Assembly (NCBI GenBank): GCA_017938145.1
Contig: JAGBCB010000039.1
Coordinates: 1 to 41,616 of the forward strand
Reading direction: 5' to 3'
Length of the DNA: 41,616 bases
Source of the DNA: Lachnospiraceae bacterium
GTDB lineage: Bacteria; Bacillota; Clostridia; Lachnospirales; Lachnospiraceae
Shown here: one piece after another, positions 25,548-33,538 of the stretch
Numbering within the stretch: the stretch's first letter is position 1
Layout: each line of letters opens with the position of its first letter
Program-made: the position numbers and the translations under genes
The notes under the pieces: model-generated
Told to the model about the DNA's origin: nothing
The model's database searches: none
Seen by the model: only the letters and a program-made list of their open reading frames with translations

Positions 25548-27674
25548 TTATATATGAAGTACTCTGGAGTTAATCTCTTTTGTCTTGCCCACGTTCCAGA
25601 AATTTTCACCTAAATAACCACAGGTTCTTCTGGTTACGTTCATTTTTGCATGGTCTTTATTGCCGCACTGCGGACATTCCCACTCCAACTGGTCGTTGAT
25701 CTTAATTTCACCGTCATAGCCGCATTCATGGCAGTAGTCGGACTTGGTGTTAAACTCTGCATACTGGATATGATCGTAAATATATTTTACCAGTTCTTCC
25801 AGTGCCTCTAAGTTGTGACGCATATTTGGAATTTCTACATAGGAAATGGCACCACCGGAGGAAATCACCTGGAACTGGGATTCAAAGTCAAACTTATGGA
25901 AAGCATCTATGCGCTCGCGCACATCCACATGATAGGAATTGGTATAGTAACCCTTGTCAGTAATATCCTGGATTTCACCAAAGCGCTGTTTATCAATTCT
26001 TGCAAAGCGGTAACACAGGGACTCTGCCGGTGTACCGTATAAACCGAAATGGATACCGGTAATTTCTTTCCAGCCGTCCGTAGCCTTTCTGAGGCGCTTC
26101 ATCAGCTTCATGGCAAACTGGGTTCCGCCGTCCTCTGTGTGGCTCTTGCCTGTCATCAGCTTGGTTACCTCATACAAACCGATGTAGCCTAAGGAAATGG
26201 TGGAGTAACCGTTATGTAACAGCTTGTCTATCTTCTCACCCTTTTTTAATCTTGCAATGGCTCCGTACTGCCAATGGATTGGGCTGACATCGGACAGGGT
26301 TCCCTCCAGCGCATGGTGTCTGCACATCAGTGCTTCGAAGCAAAGTGCAAGACGTTCCTCTAACAGCTGCCAGAAATACTCCTCATCACCCCTTGCAATA
26401 ATACCAATCTGAGGAAGATTCAAAGAAACTACGCCCTGATTAAAGCGTCCCTCAAACTTATACTTGCCCTTTTCGTCCTTCCATGCGGTTAAAAAGCTTC
26501 TGCAGCCCATACAGGAGAATACATTACCCTCATAATTTTCCCTCATCTTCTTAGCAGAAATATAATCCGGATACATACGCTTTGCAGAACACTTAATAGC
26601 CATCCGGGTCACATAATCGTACTTACCACCCTGTAAGCAGTTGTGCTCATCTAATACATATATTAACTTAGGGAATGCAGGAGTTACATACACACCCTTT
26701 TCGTTTTTAATACCCTCTAAACGCTGGCGAAGGATTTCCTCAACAATCAACGCATTTTCCTCTAAGTATTCATCATCTTTATCCAGATTCAGGAACAGGG
26801 TAACAAACGGAGATTGACCGTTGGTGGTCATCAATGTATTAATCTGGTACTGGATGGTCTGTACACCGGAACGAAGTTCATCTAACAGGCGGTCATCCAC
26901 AAATGCCTTGATAACCTCCTCATCCGCCTTACCTTCAAACTTCTCACGATATCTCTTTTCATATTTTTCCCGGCTGTAGCGCAGATACTTTCCTAAATGG
27001 CGCACATCTACGGATTGTCCGCCGTACTGGGAGCTTGCCACCGCAGCAATAATCTGGGTTACAATGGTACATGCCACCTGGAAGCTCTTCGGACTCTCAA
27101 TTAATTTGCCGTTCATCACCGTACCGTTGTCCAACATATCACCAATGTTAATCAGGCAGCAGTTAAATATTGGCTGCAGGAAATAATCCGCATCGTGGAA
27201 ATGCAGAACGCCCTGGTCATGCGCCTTAGATATTTTCTCCGGCAGTAAAATTCTTCTTGTTAAGTCTTTCGATACTTCGCCCGCAATCAAATCACGCTGT
27301 GTAGATGCAATAACGGCATTCTTATTGGAATTTTCCTCCATAACGTCCTTGTTACTGGCACGGATTAAGCTTAAGATAGACTCATCTGTCGTGTTACTCT
27401 TTCTAACAAGTTCTCTTGTATAACGGTAAATGATGTAGTTCTTGGCAAGGGCAAACTTACCATCCTCCATCAGTTTCATTTCCACAAAATCCTGAATTTC
27501 CTCCACCTGCATGGTTGTCTTCTTTAAGCCTTCCAACGCAAGAATAATCTGGTTGATTCTGGATTCCTCCACTCTTTCGTCTTTGTTTACGGTGGCATTA
27601 GCCTTTACAATGGCACTATATATTTTGTTTCTGTCATAGTCCACGGTACGACCGTCTCTCTTTACCACATTCAT
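25548..27674 (-). CDS. nrdD: Anaerobic ribonucleoside-triphosphate reductase NrdD
   Basis: A 708-residue class III reductase. The N-terminal ATP-cone (about 1-90) senses the dNTP pool. The catalytic barrel occupies the centre. A zinc site near the C-terminus has CHEC and CPQC pairs. The glycyl radical site is RRTCGYLGENFW, with the radical glycine at residue 686. It reduces NTPs to dNTPs under anoxia and fits a strict anaerobe. The ATG at 27674 is preceded by GAGGAA and, further up, AAGGAGG. Transcription is probably under NrdR control. Confidence 0.98.
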   Translation of the reverse strand: MNVVKRDGRTVDYDRNKIYSAIVKANATVNKDERVEESRINQIILALEGLKKTTMQVEEIQDFVEMKLMEDGKFALAKNYIIYRYTRELVRKSNTTDESILSLIRASNKDVMEENSNKNAVIASTQRDLIAGEVSKDLTRRILLPEKISKAHDQGVLHFHDADYFLQPIFNCCLINIGDMLDNGTVMNGKLIESPKSFQVACTIVTQIIAAVASSQYGGQSVDVRHLGKYLRYSREKYEKRYREKFEGKADEEVIKAFVDDRLLDELRSGVQTIQYQINTLMTTNGQSPFVTLFLNLDKDDEYLEENALIVEEILRQRLEGIKNEKGVYVTPAFPKLIYVLDEHNCLQGGKYDYVTRMAIKCSAKRMYPDYISAKKMRENYEGNVFSCMGCRSFLTAWKDEKGKYKFEGRFNQGVVSLNLPQIGIIARGDEEYFWQLLEERLALCFEALMCRHHALEGTLSDVSPIHWQYGAIARLKKGEKIDKLLHNGYSTISLGYIGLYEVTKLMTGKSHTEDGGTQFAMKLMKRLRKATDGWKEITGIHFGLYGTPAESLCYRFARIDKQRFGEIQDITDKGYYTNSYHVDVRERIDAFHKFDFESQFQVISSGGAISYVEIPNMRHNLEALEELVKYIYDHIQYAEFNTKSDYCHECGYDGEIKINDQLEWECPQCGNKDHAKMNVTRRTCGYLGENFWNVGKTKEINSRVLHI

Positions 27675-27736
27675 TTCCTCAAAAAACCTCCTTCTTCCTT
27701 GAGCCCCGGTTCACTTAAATCACGGTTCACCACAAC

Positions 27737-27765
27737 AGTATATATGATTTATCGGCCAATATCAA
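27737..27765 (-). promoter_or_regulatory. nrdD promoter
   Basis: TTGATA (27765-27760) and TATACT (27742-27737) are 17 bases apart on the minus strand, about 65 bases before nrdD. The -35 lies inside the first NrdR-like box. Confidence 0.75.
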
Positions 27766-27817
27766 TATATAGTTTACATTCTGTTTCATTTTTTCTCATC
27801 AGCACTATATCTAGTAC
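27760..27817. promoter_or_regulatory. Two NrdR-like boxes
   Basis: Box 1 (27760-27775) has the core TCAATATATAGT; box 2 (27802-27817) has the core ACTATATCTAGT. Both match the NrdR pattern AC-w-ATAT-n-T-w-GT, and the second is close to palindromic. They lie 42 bases apart, four helical turns, as expected for cooperative NrdR binding. The nrdD -35 overlaps box 1, and box 2 also precedes the divergent HD-GYP promoter. Confidence 0.75.
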
Positions 27818-27840
27818 TTTATTTTTTCAAAATTATATCG

Positions 27841-27846
27841 TATAAT
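27841..27846 (+). promoter_or_regulatory. -10 element of the HD-GYP gene
   Basis: A perfect TATAAT lies 34 bases before the plus-strand ATG at 27880. No good -35 hexamer is present at 17 bases (TTATTT-like only), which suggests an activated or weak promoter. Confidence 0.45.
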
Positions 27847-27879
27847 GTTCATATTACACACAGATAGGAAATAAGCACT

Positions 27880-28953
27880 ATGGCACTCATTCGAATGAAA
27901 ACCCACAATATCAAGAAAGGAATGGTAATAAAAGCCGATGTATATAACCGGGCCGGCGTTATTCTTGTTCCGGCAGGAACCACCGTTACCAGTGAAGTAT
28001 TTGAACTTCTGAGCAAACATTTTATCGAGGAAGTAGTGATTGAATATGTGACGGAACCGGCATCTGTTACAAGCTTTTCTTCCGGAAGACGCCGTATTAA
28101 TGAAAAAAAATTACAGGAAGCAACTATGATTTATAAGGTTGCAGAAGAAACACTGGCAGAAAATTTAAAGGACATCGTACAAAAAGATAAAGAAGTGGAC
28201 ATTCCTGCTCTGCTCGGTCTGTTGCAGTCCGTCATAGACAAAGTAGATGAAGAACTCAGTATTTTTGATATTCTGCATCATATGCAAAAGGACTCCGATA
28301 CCCTCTATGCCCATTCCATCAACGTTTCACTATATGCACAGTTACTGGCACGTTGGGCAAATCTGGTTGCAGAGGAAATCGAACTGGTCTCCCTGTCCGG
28401 ATTACTTCATGACATGGGACATCTGCAATATCCGGAATCCGACACCGAACCTTTTACCCTGCATGACGGCATGGAAAAAAACTGCCACGAGCAACACCCA
28501 ACCCTCGGTTACCGTCTTTTGCAGAACAAATCCATTGATCATCGGATCAAACAGGCAGTCCTTACCCATCACGAACGTTTTGACCAAAGCGGTTTCCCTT
28601 TAGGGGTTTCCTTTGTCAATATCAACCAGATTGCCAGAGTTCTTTCCATTGCAGACAGTTATGTGACACTCATTACGGAAGAAAACGGACATCCCGGAAT
28701 GATTCCGTTTGAAGCTTTAAGACAGCTTCAGGAAACCGATTACAAAAAATTCGATTACAAACTCCTTACCATCTTCGTGGAACATGTTTCTCTTAACTAT
28801 GTACAACACGAAGTACAGCTGACGGACGGGCGTATCGGTACCATCCTGATGATTAATAAAACCGACATTTCCAGACCTTTAGTCCAAATCGGCAACTTTT
28901 TTGTTGATTTAACAAAGCAAAAAGATTTGGCTATCGAAAAAATTTTAATGTAA
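27880..28953 (+). CDS. HD-GYP domain protein, probable cyclic di-nucleotide phosphodiesterase
   Basis: A 357-residue protein. Residues 1-60 form a small N-terminal beta/alpha domain (MKTHNIKKGMVIKADV...). The HD-GYP domain (about 135-280) has H145, HD at 177-178, HP at 206-207, HH at 230-231 and DQSGFP in place of DGSGYP, plus a late IADSYV aspartate. The metal ligands are kept, so c-di-GMP hydrolysis is likely. The HDxGK lysine is His181 and the GYP is GFP, so activity may be altered. The C-terminus (about 290-357) is a small extra domain. AGGAAA precedes the ATG. Confidence 0.85.
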   Translation: MALIRMKTHNIKKGMVIKADVYNRAGVILVPAGTTVTSEVFELLSKHFIEEVVIEYVTEPASVTSFSSGRRRINEKKLQEATMIYKVAEETLAENLKDIVQKDKEVDIPALLGLLQSVIDKVDEELSIFDILHHMQKDSDTLYAHSINVSLYAQLLARWANLVAEEIELVSLSGLLHDMGHLQYPESDTEPFTLHDGMEKNCHEQHPTLGYRLLQNKSIDHRIKQAVLTHHERFDQSGFPLGVSFVNINQIARVLSIADSYVTLITEENGHPGMIPFEALRQLQETDYKKFDYKLLTIFVEHVSLNYVQHEVQLTDGRIGTILMINKTDISRPLVQIGNFFVDLTKQKDLAIEKILM

Positions 28954-29018
28954 TCAGGTAACAAAGACAAACCGTGCCACATAGTATAGGATTGTAAAAC
29001 ATTTTGGAGGTCCTTCAA

Positions 29019-29270
29019 ATGGGATGCTTTTCTAACTGTGGCGGCAGCAGCTGCTGGATCATTATTCTTCTTTTATTATTCTGCGGTAACAACGATGGTT
29101 GCGGCTGCAACAACGGTGGTTTCTTCGGTGGCAACAACTGCAGCTGCCTCTGGATTATCCTCTTACTTCTGTTCTGCGGCTGCGGCGATAACAACAACAG
29201 CGGCTATGTAACAACAGGCAATAACGGTTGTGGTTGCAGCACATGCAATCCTTGCAATACCTGCTGCTAA
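29019..29270 (+). CDS. High-cysteine small protein (HCB-13-like)
   Basis: An 83-residue protein made of Cys, Gly and Asn with two hydrophobic tracts (CWIIILLLLFC at about 12-22, CLWIILLLLFC at about 43-53). It ends CSTCNPCNTCC. Such proteins are annotated in clostridia as chorion class high-cysteine HCB protein 13; their role is not known, and spore-coat or surface deposition is one idea. GGAGG lies 8 bases before the ATG at 29019; the longer in-frame start at 29004 overlaps it. A terminator follows 39 bases after the stop. Confidence 0.85.
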   Translation: MGCFSNCGGSSCWIIILLLLFCGNNDGCGCNNGGFFGGNNCSCLWIILLLLFCGCGDNNNSGYVTTGNNGCGCSTCNPCNTCC

Positions 29271-29309
29271 TTTCCGACAGCTGTTCTGTCATATTTTTGG
29301 CAAAACATC

Positions 29310-29340
29310 AGGGCATCACTTTTTGTGGTGCCCTTTTTCT
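29310..29340 (+). terminator. Terminator of the high-cysteine gene
   Basis: A 10-bp stem AGGGCATCAC / GTGGTGCCCT with a 5-base loop, followed by TTTTCTTT on the plus strand. Confidence 0.9.
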
Positions 29341-29363
29341 TTCGTAAATTTGTCTGATTTCTC

Positions 29364-29392
29364 TTGCATTATGGAAAAAGAAATATTATACT
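29364..29392 (+). promoter_or_regulatory. aroC promoter
   Basis: TTGCAT (29364-29369) and TATACT (29387-29392) lie 17 bases apart, 40 bases before the aroC ATG. Confidence 0.7.
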
Positions 29393-29431
29393 TAAGCCAA
29401 ACACATTATTACGTTAAAGAGGTAAACTAAC

Positions 29432-30610
29432 ATGGCAGGTTCATCCTTTGGAACAATATTTAAAGTAACCACCTTCGGCGAATCCCACGGTATCGGTCTT
29501 GGTGCAGTGTTAGACGGCTGTCCCGCAGGACTTTCCATCAATGAGGAAATCATCCAGCAGTATTTAAACTTACGCAAGCCGGGCCAGACCAAATATTCCA
29601 CCCCACGTAAGGAGCAGGACAAAATCCGCATTCTTTCCGGCGTATTTGAAGGAAAGACCACCGGAACACCAATCCTTCTGTTGGCAGAAAACGAAACACA
29701 GCGCTCCCAGGACTACTCGGAAATTGCTTCCTACTATCGTCCGGGACATGCCGATTATACCTTCGATGAAAAATACGGTTTCCGCGACTACCGGGGCGGC
29801 GGACGTTCCTCCGGCAGAGAAACCTTGGGCCGTGTTGCAGCCGGTGCTGTTGCCATCGAATTTTTAAAGACTCTCGGCATTGAAATTTGTGCTTATACCA
29901 AATCCATCGGTGCCATCTCCTGCCAAAAAAACGACTATATCTCTAATTTAAGTGAGGATAACAGAGAAACCGAAACCGTTCTTTTTGATAAAATTTCTCA
30001 AGAAGGGTTAGAAAAGCTTAAAGCAGACAAGCTTGCAAGCCCGTTATTTATGCCGGATGCCGAAGCTTCGCTTCTGGCAGAAGATGCCCTGGCGGCTTCC
30101 ATGGAAAACAAAGACTCCATGGGTGGCATCATTGAATGTGTGGTTTCCGGTATGCCTGCCGGAATCGGTGAACCGGTTTTTAACAAACTGGATGCAACCC
30201 TTGCCAAGGCCATGCTCTCCATCGGTGCCGTAAAAGGCTTTGAACTGGGGGCCGGTTTTGCCGTAGCTGAAAGCAAAGGCTCCGAAAACAATGACGCATT
30301 TGTACCGGTAAACGGTGAAATCCGCAAAGCAACCAATCACGCAGGCGGAATTTTGGGAGGCATGAGTGACGGAAGCGATATTATCTTCCGCACCGCCATT
30401 AAGCCGACCCCTTCCATTTTCTCGGAACAGTCCACCGTAAACAAAAACGGCGACGCCATCTCCGTAGAAATCAAAGGACGCCACGACCCAATCATCGTAC
30501 CAAGAGCCGTAGTCGTGGTAGAAGCCATGACCGCCCTTACCATCGCGGATGCACTGCTGGTTAATATGCATTCTAAGCTTAATGGTATTCAAGAATTCTA
30601 CCGTAAATAA
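29432..30610 (+). CDS. aroC: Chorismate synthase
   Basis: A 392-residue enzyme that converts EPSP to chorismate, the last shared step toward aromatic amino acids, using reduced FMN. Family signatures are GESHGIGLGAVLDGCPAG near the start, RPGHADYTFDEKYGFRDYRGGGRSSGRET (about residues 102-130) and GGMSDGSDIIFRTAIKPTPS. The AGAGGT ribosome binding site precedes the ATG. It stands alone between two terminators, with its own promoter. Confidence 0.98.
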   Translation: MAGSSFGTIFKVTTFGESHGIGLGAVLDGCPAGLSINEEIIQQYLNLRKPGQTKYSTPRKEQDKIRILSGVFEGKTTGTPILLLAENETQRSQDYSEIASYYRPGHADYTFDEKYGFRDYRGGGRSSGRETLGRVAAGAVAIEFLKTLGIEICAYTKSIGAISCQKNDYISNLSEDNRETETVLFDKISQEGLEKLKADKLASPLFMPDAEASLLAEDALAASMENKDSMGGIIECVVSGMPAGIGEPVFNKLDATLAKAMLSIGAVKGFELGAGFAVAESKGSENNDAFVPVNGEIRKATNHAGGILGGMSDGSDIIFRTAIKPTPSIFSEQSTVNKNGDAISVEIKGRHDPIIVPRAVVVVEAMTALTIADALLVNMHSKLNGIQEFYRK

Positions 30611-30615
30611 CAAAC

Positions 30616-30664
30616 AATACCCGCATACAGAATGTAAGCGCCAAGCGATTCTGTAGCGGGTATT
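30616..30664. terminator. Bidirectional terminator between aroC and ecsC-like gene
   Basis: The outer stem AATACCCGC / GCGGGTATT and inner stem CAGAAT / ATTCTG enclose a 14-base loop. The hairpin is followed by ATTTATTT on the plus strand. It lies between two converging genes and starts 6 bases after the aroC stop. Confidence 0.8.
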
Positions 30665-30666
30665 AT

Positions 30667-31464
30667 TTATTTAAGTCCACTTCTTTTTTGTCTTAAGTAA
30701 AACCTTCTGCGGTATTTCAGTTCCGCATATTCCATAATCTGCTTCATATAAATAGCATCATAGGCACCGCCTACTGCGCCAACCACAGGAATGCCCTGTA
30801 AAAACTTCATATATAAAAGTTCTTTCGACAGACAACCTGCCGCCGATTTAATAGCGTTTTCCATGGTTCTTGCTTTGGCATAGGCACCATAATCCATATA
30901 AAAATTCAGCTCCTCATTGATGCTTTGCAGCTCTTTTCCGTAACTTAAGGCTCCGCGAATCAAAAGCAGAATAAACTTTTTCTCTTCTTCATCATCATAA
31001 TCAAAGCCATAGCTCAGAGCAATTTCATACACGCCCTTTAGCATCAGTCCCGTAAACAGTGCAATATCCGGCAAACCAACACCCAGGACACCAAGCCCCA
31101 CACCGGCAGCACCGGACATCAAAAGATTTCCCGCACCGGCACCCTTGGCTTTTCCGGAAAATACTTTTAATGCTTTCCTTGTTCCATGCACCTTAGCCGC
31201 ATACTCATTAATTTGATACCACTTCTTCATCTGTGATTTATCATAGGTTTTTTCAATAACACCGGTCCCTTTTTCAAAAACCAGCCGGAATGCCTTTCCA
31301 AAAGCGGTATCCAATGTATTTTGCAGCCCTGCAGGGATTTTCTTTTCCAGCAACTGATTCAGCCTGGAATCGGACTTTTCTGCTCTTTTCGCGATATAAG
31401 CGAGTTCCTGGTCCTCTACCTTTTTCCATTCTTTTTCTAATGGTGTCGGATTCGATTTTTTCAA
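30667..31464 (-). CDS. EcsC family protein
   Basis: A 265-residue protein. The conserved central region GNLLMSGAAGVGLGVLGVGLPDIALFTGLMLKGVYEIALSYGFDYD is amphipathic. EcsC proteins are linked to an ABC exporter locus in Bacillus and to membrane stress, but their biochemical role is unknown. I chose TTG at 31464 as start: it is 7 bases after GGAGG and overlaps the upstream stop codon (TTGA), giving translational coupling. A GTG one codon earlier is the alternative; the longer frame to 31584 lies inside the upstream gene. Confidence 0.8.
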   Translation of the reverse strand: MKKSNPTPLEKEWKKVEDQELAYIAKRAEKSDSRLNQLLEKKIPAGLQNTLDTAFGKAFRLVFEKGTGVIEKTYDKSQMKKWYQINEYAAKVHGTRKALKVFSGKAKGAGAGNLLMSGAAGVGLGVLGVGLPDIALFTGLMLKGVYEIALSYGFDYDDEEEKKFILLLIRGALSYGKELQSINEELNFYMDYGAYAKARTMENAIKSAAGCLSKELLYMKFLQGIPVVGAVGGAYDAIYMKQIMEYAELKYRRRFYLRQKRSGLK

Positions 31465-32072
31465 CACATTTCCTCCCCGCCTGCCAACTTTGGCGGCTCT
31501 ATCTCTTTCCACTCTCCCGGTGCAAGCTCCGGGTCTAACACAATATCTCCCATGGAGATTCTTTTTAAATATATGACCAGACATCCCACTGCTTTCATCA
31601 TACGGCGTATTTGACGTTTTCGACCTTCCGTAATGATGATTCTGCCCTTAGTTACCGGATGAAACGGACGGTTGTGGGCATATTTCTCCTGTAACATTTC
31701 CGGCAATTCGCTCATCACATGCCGCAGCTCTGTAAATTCGGTTAACTCCAATTTTGCCGGTGCCGTCAGCTTATCAGAACCAATGACCGCAACCCCCTGC
31801 TCTAACATATGCTTCTTTTCTTCTGTCAGTTCACCCAGCACGAAAAACTCGTAGCATTTTTCTTTTTTATGTTCCGGGCGGGTCATTAACTGATTCCAGG
31901 CTCCGTCATCCGTAATAATTAGCAAACCTTCTGTTTCCAGGTCAAGACGTCCCACCGGAGACAAATTTTCATTATGCAGTTCTTTAAAATAATCCATTAC
32001 CGTAGGATAACGGTCATCCGTCCTTGCGGTAACACAGCCCACGGGCTTGTTGAACATGTAATAATGGTACAT
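31461..32072 (-). CDS. RsuA/RluE-type pseudouridine synthase without S4 domain
   Basis: A 203-residue enzyme that isomerises uridine in rRNA. The catalytic motif GRLDLETEGLLIITDDG is near residue 42 and the ending motif GRKRQIRRMMKAVG near residue 150. It begins directly with the FNKPVGCVTAR strand of the catalytic domain, so the usual N-terminal S4 RNA-binding domain is absent. The start directly abuts the stop of the upstream gene, and the stop overlaps the EcsC start. Confidence 0.92.
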   Translation of the reverse strand: MYHYYMFNKPVGCVTARTDDRYPTVMDYFKELHNENLSPVGRLDLETEGLLIITDDGAWNQLMTRPEHKKEKCYEFFVLGELTEEKKHMLEQGVAVIGSDKLTAPAKLELTEFTELRHVMSELPEMLQEKYAHNRPFHPVTKGRIIITEGRKRQIRRMMKAVGCLVIYLKRISMGDIVLDPELAPGEWKEIEPPKLAGGEEMC

Positions 32073-32459
32073 TTAATCCTCTATTGTCTCAATTACAATA
32101 TTTAACTTACCGTCCGGAAATTCCAGTCTTCCCTGCAGATTTGCTGTTTCTAACCATTTTAATGCCGGGCTGTCAGTGATAATGGTCGGTGTTGTAGTGC
32201 TGTTGGTTTTTGCATTGTTTTCAATAAACATTCTGCAGTTGTTCCCTTCACAATCCACACCGTCAATCATGTATCTGGCAGAAAGGGTTCCGTTTCCCTC
32301 CAGGTCTGTCTTCTGAGTATCTACGCCTCCCTGTAAAATAGTCCCCTTAAAATACGGACCGTCGCAGGTGCCTTCAAAAGGCAGCATTTTTACCACTCTG
32401 TTACCGGAGGTTACCTCCAGCCATCCTGTCAAATTTACATAAACCCGTAATACTTCCAT
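32073..32459 (-). CDS. DUF3237-like beta-barrel protein
   Basis: A 128-residue, beta-rich protein whose pattern (GPYFKGTILQGGVDTQ, then GNGTLSARYMIDGVDCEGNNCRMFIENNA) fits DUF3237, a small barrel of unknown activity. No signal peptide is seen. GGGGTG lies before the ATG. It abuts the pseudouridine synthase start with no spacing, and follows the hydrolase gene by 46 bases. Confidence 0.7.
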   Translation of the reverse strand: MEVLRVYVNLTGWLEVTSGNRVVKMLPFEGTCDGPYFKGTILQGGVDTQKTDLEGNGTLSARYMIDGVDCEGNNCRMFIENNAKTNSTTTPTIITDSPALKWLETANLQGRLEFPDGKLNIVIETIED

Positions 32460-32505
32460 AATCTTACACCCCTTACTTTTTATTATCTCGTTCCTATGGA
32501 ACGGA

Positions 32506-33273
32506 CTATTCCCTTCCTAAGCAGTCATGGATAAAATATAATCCCATGGCCTCCATACGACGGTTGCCTTCCTTGGTAAACCCATGATTTTCGTCTAAAA
32601 ATGTTTCCAATCTGGCATCTTTATAAAATGTCTTTGCCTTATAGCTGTAGTGAATCGGAACAATATTATCCGCCGTGCCATGCATAAACAATACCGGGTT
32701 TTCAAAGGAACCTAAGTGCTCCCAAATCACATAGTCTTTGGAAACCTCAAAGAACTGATGACCAAGCGGTACGCCCCAGAACGCGAAGTCACCTTCCATA
32801 TGCTCCGGCTTTGGAAAACGCGTCTCCTGATTGTCCAGCATACAAAATGCCGGGAATAAAAGAATCAAACCTCGGATTCTGTCCTTTAACTTTTCTGCGG
32901 TCATAGCAGAAACCAAACCGCCCATGCTGCTGCCGAGCAGGAAAACTTTTGTTTCATCAATCCAGTCCCAACTTGTCACCTCATCGATAACAGAAATCAA
33001 ATCCTCCATTTCAGTGAAATGATTCATCTGCCTGGTGGAAAAACCGCTGGTCTCATCCTTTCGCCCGCCACCGCAAAAGCCGTGGCAAACGCCACAGATT
33101 CCCGCTCCGGCATAATACTTGGCGGAGGTTCTGAAATCACGCTTAAAGCCATCGAAACCATGGCTGAAAATGACTACAGGACATTTTTCTCCTTCCTGCA
33201 TGTTGTCCGGCTTATAATAAAAACAATCACTGATTCTTCCGTGATGTGGTATCTTGAATTCTTTTTTGTGCAT
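32506..33273 (-). CDS. Alpha/beta hydrolase (dienelactone hydrolase/BAAT type)
   Basis: A 255-residue hydrolase. The nucleophile elbow is LGSSMGGL, the oxyanion region FSHGFDGF, the acid MHGTADNIVP, and the histidine DENHGF near the C-terminus. The substrate is unknown; esterase or acyl-transferase roles fit the fold. ATG at 33273 was chosen because the SD AAGGAGG of repeat copy 3 directly precedes it, and the longer frame would run through that repeat. No signal peptide. Confidence 0.88.
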   Translation of the reverse strand: MHKKEFKIPHHGRISDCFYYKPDNMQEGEKCPVVIFSHGFDGFKRDFRTSAKYYAGAGICGVCHGFCGGGRKDETSGFSTRQMNHFTEMEDLISVIDEVTSWDWIDETKVFLLGSSMGGLVSAMTAEKLKDRIRGLILLFPAFCMLDNQETRFPKPEHMEGDFAFWGVPLGHQFFEVSKDYVIWEHLGSFENPVLFMHGTADNIVPIHYSYKAKTFYKDARLETFLDENHGFTKEGNRRMEAMGLYFIHDCLGRE

Positions 33274-33276
33274 GTT

Positions 33277-33339
33277 AATCCTCCTTGTTTTCCGAAGGAA
33301 AATGACCACCACCCTACTGTGGGCAGAGGATTTACCTCC
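33277..33339 (-). repeat. Structured RBS repeat, copy 3
   Basis: It has the same parts as the other copies: GGAGG / CCTC pair, a weaker stem CCAC / GTGG where the other copies have CCGC / GCGG, then TTTTCC-TTC-GGAAAA (33302-33288) and the AAGGAGGATT ribosome binding site of the hydrolase. A further hairpin, TGACGTC / GATGTCA, precedes it at 33345-33361. Confidence 0.9.
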
Positions 33340-33402
33340 ATTTCTGACGTCCCGGATGTCACTTTATTGCTTTGCATCAATAAATTATTTTTAATTAACT
33401 AC

Positions 33403-33408
33403 AGTATA
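33403..33408 (-). promoter_or_regulatory. Candidate -10 of the hydrolase operon
   Basis: TATACT on the minus strand, about 130 bases before the hydrolase ATG. The -35 at 17-18 bases is poor (TGTAAA-like). The leader between here and 33339 holds a separate 7-bp hairpin at 33345-33361. Confidence 0.35.
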
Positions 33409-33493
33409 CTACAATTTTTTCAAATTTTACATAGGGAAATTCAAATTTTAATAAATTTCCAATCGAATACTAATCAAACGATACTCCGAAAGC

Positions 33494-33535
33494 AAAAAAA
33501 GGCGTTTCCGGCATCTCACCGAAAACGCTCTTTTT
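33494..33535 (-). terminator. Terminator of the sigma factor gene
   Basis: Stem GCGTTTTCGG / CCGGAAACGC (33528-33502) is followed by seven T on the minus strand, 10 bases after the stop. Confidence 0.88.
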
Positions 33536-33538
33536 GAC

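Noticed and set aside
30044-30613. Minus-strand frame (189 codons) opposite aroC
   Set aside because: aroC is unambiguous on the plus strand with its own promoter and terminator. The antisense frame has no RBS or family resemblance.
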